From Flavobacterium sp. JAD_PAG50586_2 (GTDB taxonomy: Bacteria; Bacteroidota; Bacteroidia; Flavobacteriales; Flavobacteriaceae), in the NCBI GenBank assembly GCA_023213215.1, contig CP096136.1, positions 3,744,584 to 3,808,583 on the forward strand: DNA of 64,000 bases. The letters are read 5' to 3'. The notes beneath the pieces were generated by a model. That model did no database searches, was not told the origin of the DNA, and saw nothing but the letters and a program-made list of their open reading frames with translations. Position 1 is the stretch's first letter. Each line of letters begins with the position of its first letter. A program made the position numbers and the translations under genes. This document shows positions 60,296 to 64,000 of the stretch, piece after piece.

Positions 60296-60325
60296 ACCTA
60301 TAAACTTAGTTTTTTAGTGCTGCGA

Positions 60326-60354
60326 AAAACCCGGACCAATGGTCCGGGTTTTTT
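60326..60354 (+). terminator. intrinsic terminator
   Basis: Stem AAAACCCGGACC / GGTCCGGGTTTT with loop AAT and a T tract, after the DUF4293 gene. Confidence 0.9.
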
Positions 60355-60384
60355 ATTTTTATTACATAGGTCGAAATTAATCTG

Positions 60385-60552
60385 CAGAAGCATATTCCAA
60401 AGACACGGAAGATTGTTATGAATTGTCAGCATAACGTTCAAAACATTCGGAAATCTTTTCTGAAGGTACGGAAGATTGTCGCGGAGAAATGGAAGGTCAT
60501 GCCGAACACACGGAAACTTATTCCGAGACTGGCAAGGCTTGGAAATGCCGGA
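60385..60552. repeat. degenerate 21-bp tandem repeat array
   Basis: Eight consecutive 21-nt units with no indels. Most begin CGGAAG or CGGAAA, and several carry TTCCGA or GCCGAA in the middle, so the unit is partly palindromic. Units start at 60385, 60406, 60427, 60448, 60469, 60490, 60511 and 60532. Because 21 is a multiple of three, one plus-strand frame stays open (TRKIVMNCQH, VRKIVAEKW, NTRKLIPRL). It lies between the DUF4293 terminator and the acs stop codon. Confidence 0.7.
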
Positions 60553-60582
60553 AAGTTGGTTTTTTAACCAAAATCAGCCACC

Positions 60583-62490
60583 TTATATTTTCCCTTCCTT
60601 AATTTCGTCTACAATTTCCGGGTTTAATAAGGTTGATGTGTCTCCGAAATTACTAAAATCACCTTCGGCTATCTTTCTTAAAATCCTTCTCATAATCTTT
60701 CCTGAACGTGTTTTAGGCAGGCCTGATACAAATTGGATTTTATCCAGCTTAGCAATTGGACCAATTTGGTCTGAGATTAACTGGTTAATTTCTTTGGCAA
60801 GATTGGTTTTATCCCGGCTCTCTCCTACTTCTTTCAGTATTATAAAACCATACAGGGCATTTCCTTTTATATCGTGTGGAAAACCAACAATCGCACTTTC
60901 TGCCACCGCCGGATGTTCATTGATAGCATCTTCGATAGGTGCCGTTCCTAGATTGTGGCCTGAAACAATAATTACGTCATCTACCCTTCCGGTTATCCTG
61001 TAATAGCCCACTTCATCGCGCAAAGCTCCGTCTCCGGTGAAATACTTTCCTGGAAAAGCGGTAAAATAAGTTTCCTTGTAACGCTGATGGTCGCCCCAGA
61101 TAGATCGGGCAATTGCCGGCCATGGAAACTTAATGCACAAATTTCCTGTAACCTGGTTTCCTTCTATCTCGTTGCGCAATTCATCCATTAAGACTGGTTG
61201 GATTCCTGGTAACGGTAATGAGGCATAGGTTGGCTTTGTTGGTGTCACAAATGGGATTGGCGAAATCATAATCCCTCCGGTCTCAGTTTGCCACCAGGTA
61301 TCTACCAGCGGGCAACGCTTTCCTCCTACGTGGTCATTGTACCAGTGCCATGCCTCTTCATTTATAGGTTCTCCGACTGAGCCAATTACTTTTAGCGACT
61401 TCAGTGGAAAACGCTGCACATAATCGAGGCTTTCCTTTGCCAGCGCGCGAATGGCAGTTGGAGCGGTATAGAATTGTGTAATATTGTGTTTTTCGATTAC
61501 TTCCCAAAAACGGCTGTAATCAGGATAAGAAGGTACTCCTTCAAAGATTACTGTTGTGGCGCCGTTCAATAACGGACCGTAAAGGATATAGGAATGTCCG
61601 GTAATCCAACCTATGTCGGCGGTACACCAAAAAATGTCATTTTCTTCATAGGCAAAAACATTCTTAAACGTATAAGCAGTATACACCATATAACCCGCGG
61701 TTGAATGAACCATTCCTTTAGGTTTTCCTGTGGAACCCGAAGTGTAAAGAATAAACAAAGGATCTTCGGCATCCATGATTTCGGCGACATTGTTTGGAAT
61801 CGCAGCATCTAATAAAGGCTGCAGCCAAATGTCCCGCCCTTCTTTCATCGCAACAGTAGTGTTTGTTCTTTTAACAACCAAAACTTTTTCAACGCACGGG
61901 GTTTTGTCCAGGGCCTCATCTACTATTCCTTTTAGGTCGATGGTTTTATCGCCTCTGTAACTTCCGTCTGAAGTGATAACCATTTTACATTCGCAGTCAT
62001 TGATTCTGGCAGCAACAGCAGAAGCTGAGAATCCGGCAAACACTACCGAGTGCACAGCTCCAATTCGGGCGCAGGCCAAAGTAGCTATCGCTAATTCGGG
62101 AATCATCGGAAGGTATATACAAACCCGATCTCCTTTTTCAACACCTTGTTCCCTCAGTACATTTGCCATTCTTGCTACCTTATCATAAAGTTGATTGTAG
62201 GTAATGTGAAGTGCTTCTTCGTTAGGATCATTGGGTTCAAAGATGATGGCGGTTTTGTCACCTCTTCTTGCTAAATGCCTGTCGATGCAGTTTTTGGTGA
62301 TATTAACTTTGGCATCAATAAACCATTTGAACTTAGCTTCCTGAAAATTAAACTCAAAAACCTTGTCCCATTTTTGGTACCAGGTAAAATTTTCATCTGC
62401 AATCCTATCCCAGAATTTTCGCGGTTCCCGAATTGATTTCTTATACATTTTGAAATAATGCTCCAGGTTCAGTATTTTGTAATAACTCAT
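60583..62490 (-). CDS. acs: acetyl-CoA synthetase
   Basis: A 635-residue AMP-forming ligase starting MSYYKILNLEHYFKMYKKS. It has the P-loop ILYTSGSTGKPKGMVHS, VDTWWQTETGG, the hinge ITGRVDDVIIVSGHNLGTAPIEDAI, and the acetylation-sensitive Lys in KTRSGKIMRRILRK near the C-terminus. It makes acetyl-CoA from acetate. WWQTETG carries the Trp that limits the acyl pocket, in line with acetate. It precedes the 21-bp array and is next to a second ligase on the same strand. Confidence 0.93.
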   Translation of the reverse strand: MSYYKILNLEHYFKMYKKSIREPRKFWDRIADENFTWYQKWDKVFEFNFQEAKFKWFIDAKVNITKNCIDRHLARRGDKTAIIFEPNDPNEEALHITYNQLYDKVARMANVLREQGVEKGDRVCIYLPMIPELAIATLACARIGAVHSVVFAGFSASAVAARINDCECKMVITSDGSYRGDKTIDLKGIVDEALDKTPCVEKVLVVKRTNTTVAMKEGRDIWLQPLLDAAIPNNVAEIMDAEDPLFILYTSGSTGKPKGMVHSTAGYMVYTAYTFKNVFAYEENDIFWCTADIGWITGHSYILYGPLLNGATTVIFEGVPSYPDYSRFWEVIEKHNITQFYTAPTAIRALAKESLDYVQRFPLKSLKVIGSVGEPINEEAWHWYNDHVGGKRCPLVDTWWQTETGGIMISPIPFVTPTKPTYASLPLPGIQPVLMDELRNEIEGNQVTGNLCIKFPWPAIARSIWGDHQRYKETYFTAFPGKYFTGDGALRDEVGYYRITGRVDDVIIVSGHNLGTAPIEDAINEHPAVAESAIVGFPHDIKGNALYGFIILKEVGESRDKTNLAKEINQLISDQIGPIAKLDKIQFVSGLPKTRSGKIMRRILRKIAEGDFSNFGDTSTLLNPEIVDEIKEGKI

Positions 62491-62578
62491 TATAAATCTT
62501 GTTTTAGTATCGTTTAGTAATGTAAATATAAATAATCTATTGAAGTGGCATTTATTTATTTCGCTAAATAAATATAGC

Positions 62579-64000
62579 TTATCCCAATGCCTTAAAACTT
62601 CCTATTTTACCCATTTCAAGCACCTGCCTTATCTCATCGATAATTGCTTCGTCATCTATAGTGGATGGTATTTCAAAATTATCGCCATCAGCAATGCTGC
62701 GCAACAATTTTCGCAATATTTTTCCCGATCGGGTTTTGGGTAAACGTTGAACTATAACAACATCTCTTAATGATGCCACGGCTCCGATTTGATCTCTGAC
62801 TAACTTTACAATTTCATGCTGTAATTGGAAATGTTCCATCTCGTTGCCCGATTTTGTAACTACCAATGCCAGCGGAATTTGCCCTTTTAATTCATCATTT
62901 ATCCCAATTACCGCACATTCGGCTACAGCGTGATGGGAAGCTACTATCTCCTCCATTTCAGCGGTAGACAATCGGTGGCCAGCCACATTAATGACATCGT
63001 CAACCCTTCCAGTTATGTAGATGTAACCGTCTTCATCTTTATACCCGCCATCGCCAGAAAAATAATATCCGGGAAACCTATCGAGGTAACCTGCCCTAAA
63101 CCGCTCATTGTCATTCCAGATATCCAATAATGTTCCGGGTGGCAATGGTAATTTTATAACAACAAAACCCTCTTCATTAAGACCAGATTCTACTCCATTC
63201 TCATTCAAAATCCTAATGTCATAACCCGGGACTGCTTTACCTGAAGAGCCTGGTTTGATATTTAAATATTCAACTCCCATCATATTACAGATCATTGGCC
63301 AACCCGATTCTGTCTGCCACCAATGGTCGATGGCCGGAATTGGAATATGTTCGCGATACCATTCTAAAGTAGCAACATCGCAGCGTTCGCCAGCAAGGAA
63401 TTGGGTGCGCAGGCTGGATAAATCGTATTGTTTGATGAAATTTCCTTTAGGATCTTCCTTTTTTATAGCGCGAATGGCTGTAGGAGCCGTAAACATTACA
63501 GCCACCTTATGTTCGGCAATAATTCTCCAAAAAGTGCTCGCATCGGGAGTTTTGATAGGTTTTCCTTCAAAAATAATTGTAGTGTTCCTGTTAATCAAGG
63601 GACCATAAACAATGAAACTGTGTCCGACTACCCAACCCACATCGGAAGCAGCCCAGAAGACTTCACCAGGCTTGACTCCATATATTTTCTGCATCGAAAA
63701 TTGCAAGGCAACTGCATAACCGCCCGTATCACGTACGATACCTTTTGGCTTGCCCGTGGTGCCGGAAGTATATAAAATATATAATGGATGCATACTTTCA
63801 ACAGGAACACAGTTGGCTTCTTCAGAACCATAAACCAAAGCGTCATAATCGACATCATATTTTTTGAACGGAATCCGGGCTCCCAACTTCCTATTTAGGA
63901 TAATGACTTTTTTGGGTTTGTGTCCGGCCAATTCGATGGCTTCATCTACTAGTGGTTTGTAGGCTATCAGCCGGTCAATCTCGATTCCTGATGAAGCGGT
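62579..64000 (-). CDS. propionyl/acetyl-CoA synthetase (PrpE-like), start outside window
   Basis: The frame stays open to the window end, so the N-terminus is missing; about 473 residues are visible. The motifs are LYTSGTTGKPKGIVRDTGGY, DHWWQTESGWP, the hinge ITGRVDDVINVAGHRLSTAEMEEI, and the catalytic Lys in PKTRSGKILRKLLRS. Compared with acs it has TGGYAVAL and HRLST in place of acs residues, features of propionyl-CoA synthetases (PrpE, ACSS3-like). It lies 88 bp upstream of acs on the same strand, so the two may be co-transcribed for short-chain acid use. Confidence 0.85.
   Translation of the reverse strand, partial: TASSGIEIDRLIAYKPLVDEAIELAGHKPKKVIILNRKLGARIPFKKYDVDYDALVYGSEEANCVPVESMHPLYILYTSGTTGKPKGIVRDTGGYAVALQFSMQKIYGVKPGEVFWAASDVGWVVGHSFIVYGPLINRNTTIIFEGKPIKTPDASTFWRIIAEHKVAVMFTAPTAIRAIKKEDPKGNFIKQYDLSSLRTQFLAGERCDVATLEWYREHIPIPAIDHWWQTESGWPMICNMMGVEYLNIKPGSSGKAVPGYDIRILNENGVESGLNEEGFVVIKLPLPPGTLLDIWNDNERFRAGYLDRFPGYYFSGDGGYKDEDGYIYITGRVDDVINVAGHRLSTAEMEEIVASHHAVAECAVIGINDELKGQIPLALVVTKSGNEMEHFQLQHEIVKLVRDQIGAVASLRDVVIVQRLPKTRSGKILRKLLRSIADGDNFEIPSTIDDEAIIDEIRQVLEMGKIGSFKALG

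Overview
The window reads as a stretch of chromosome from a low-GC member of the Bacteroidota, most likely the genus Flavobacterium or a close relative in the Flavobacteriaceae. The evidence is internal: upstream elements fit the Bacteroidota promoter form (TTG, about 19 bp, TAnnTTTG), Shine-Dalgarno sequences are weak, and the gene content fits (MenE, a CcsB-CcsA fusion, YtxJ, a UbiA-type geranylgeranylglycerol-phosphate transferase, Rho with a long Asn/Gln-rich insert, DUF4293, a regulatory-domain TonB-type receptor). The genus name is inference. I see no tRNA, rRNA, CRISPR array, insertion sequence or phage gene. The window is mostly core genome.

Layout. 1-11k: end of an acyl-CoA carboxylase subunit, M1 peptidase, DoxX, menE with a CPBP protease, ArsC-like protein, TonB-type receptor, fumC, CAP lipoprotein. 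11-13k: pdxH, RNase Z and a STAS-like gene. 13-25k: small secreted protein, TPR protein, gyrA, clpC, then an overlapping cluster of a protease/RimK fusion, DUF421, TMEM175 channel and DUF1304. 24-31k: hutH and the thrA-thrB-thrC operon, preceded by a Thr-rich leader peptide. 31-38k: lipoprotein, YtxJ and glutathione peroxidase, ECF sigma/anti-sigma pair, cytochrome c maturation fusion. 38-45k: a compact cluster (DUF2520, KdsC-like, UbiA-like, Maf, AI-2E, MscS-like), then mlaE-mlaF-mlaD. 45-53k: small secreted proteins including a paralogous pair, an ABC-F protein, a thioredoxin-like lipoprotein, a TalC-type aldolase, an SDR and a dipeptide epimerase. 53-64k: SRP RNA, glutaminyl cyclase, dnaK, rho, DUF4293, acs and a second acyl-CoA synthetase running off the end.

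Two features stand out. First, ten genes are interrupted by a frameshift at a short homopolymer, including clpC, RNase Z, pdxH and mlaF. In nine, restoring one base rejoins a protein of plausible length; mlaF needs two added or one removed. This is best explained by indel errors in the assembly, so these are annotated as single loci. Some small genes (13573, 45737, 46827, 57562) only make sense once repaired. Second, intergenic space carries several families of repeats: paired 28-bp palindromes that supply the stop codons of thrA and thrB, two REP-like elements, two ACCAC-ended hairpins, an inverted repeat around a terminator, and a degenerate 21-bp tandem array after DUF4293.

The strongest candidates for new biology are the threonine leader peptide, the coupled RimK-like/DUF421/TMEM175 cluster, a four-copy CATCGAYGAA motif shared by two upstream regions, and an ABC-F protein with one intact and one degenerate composite ATP site.
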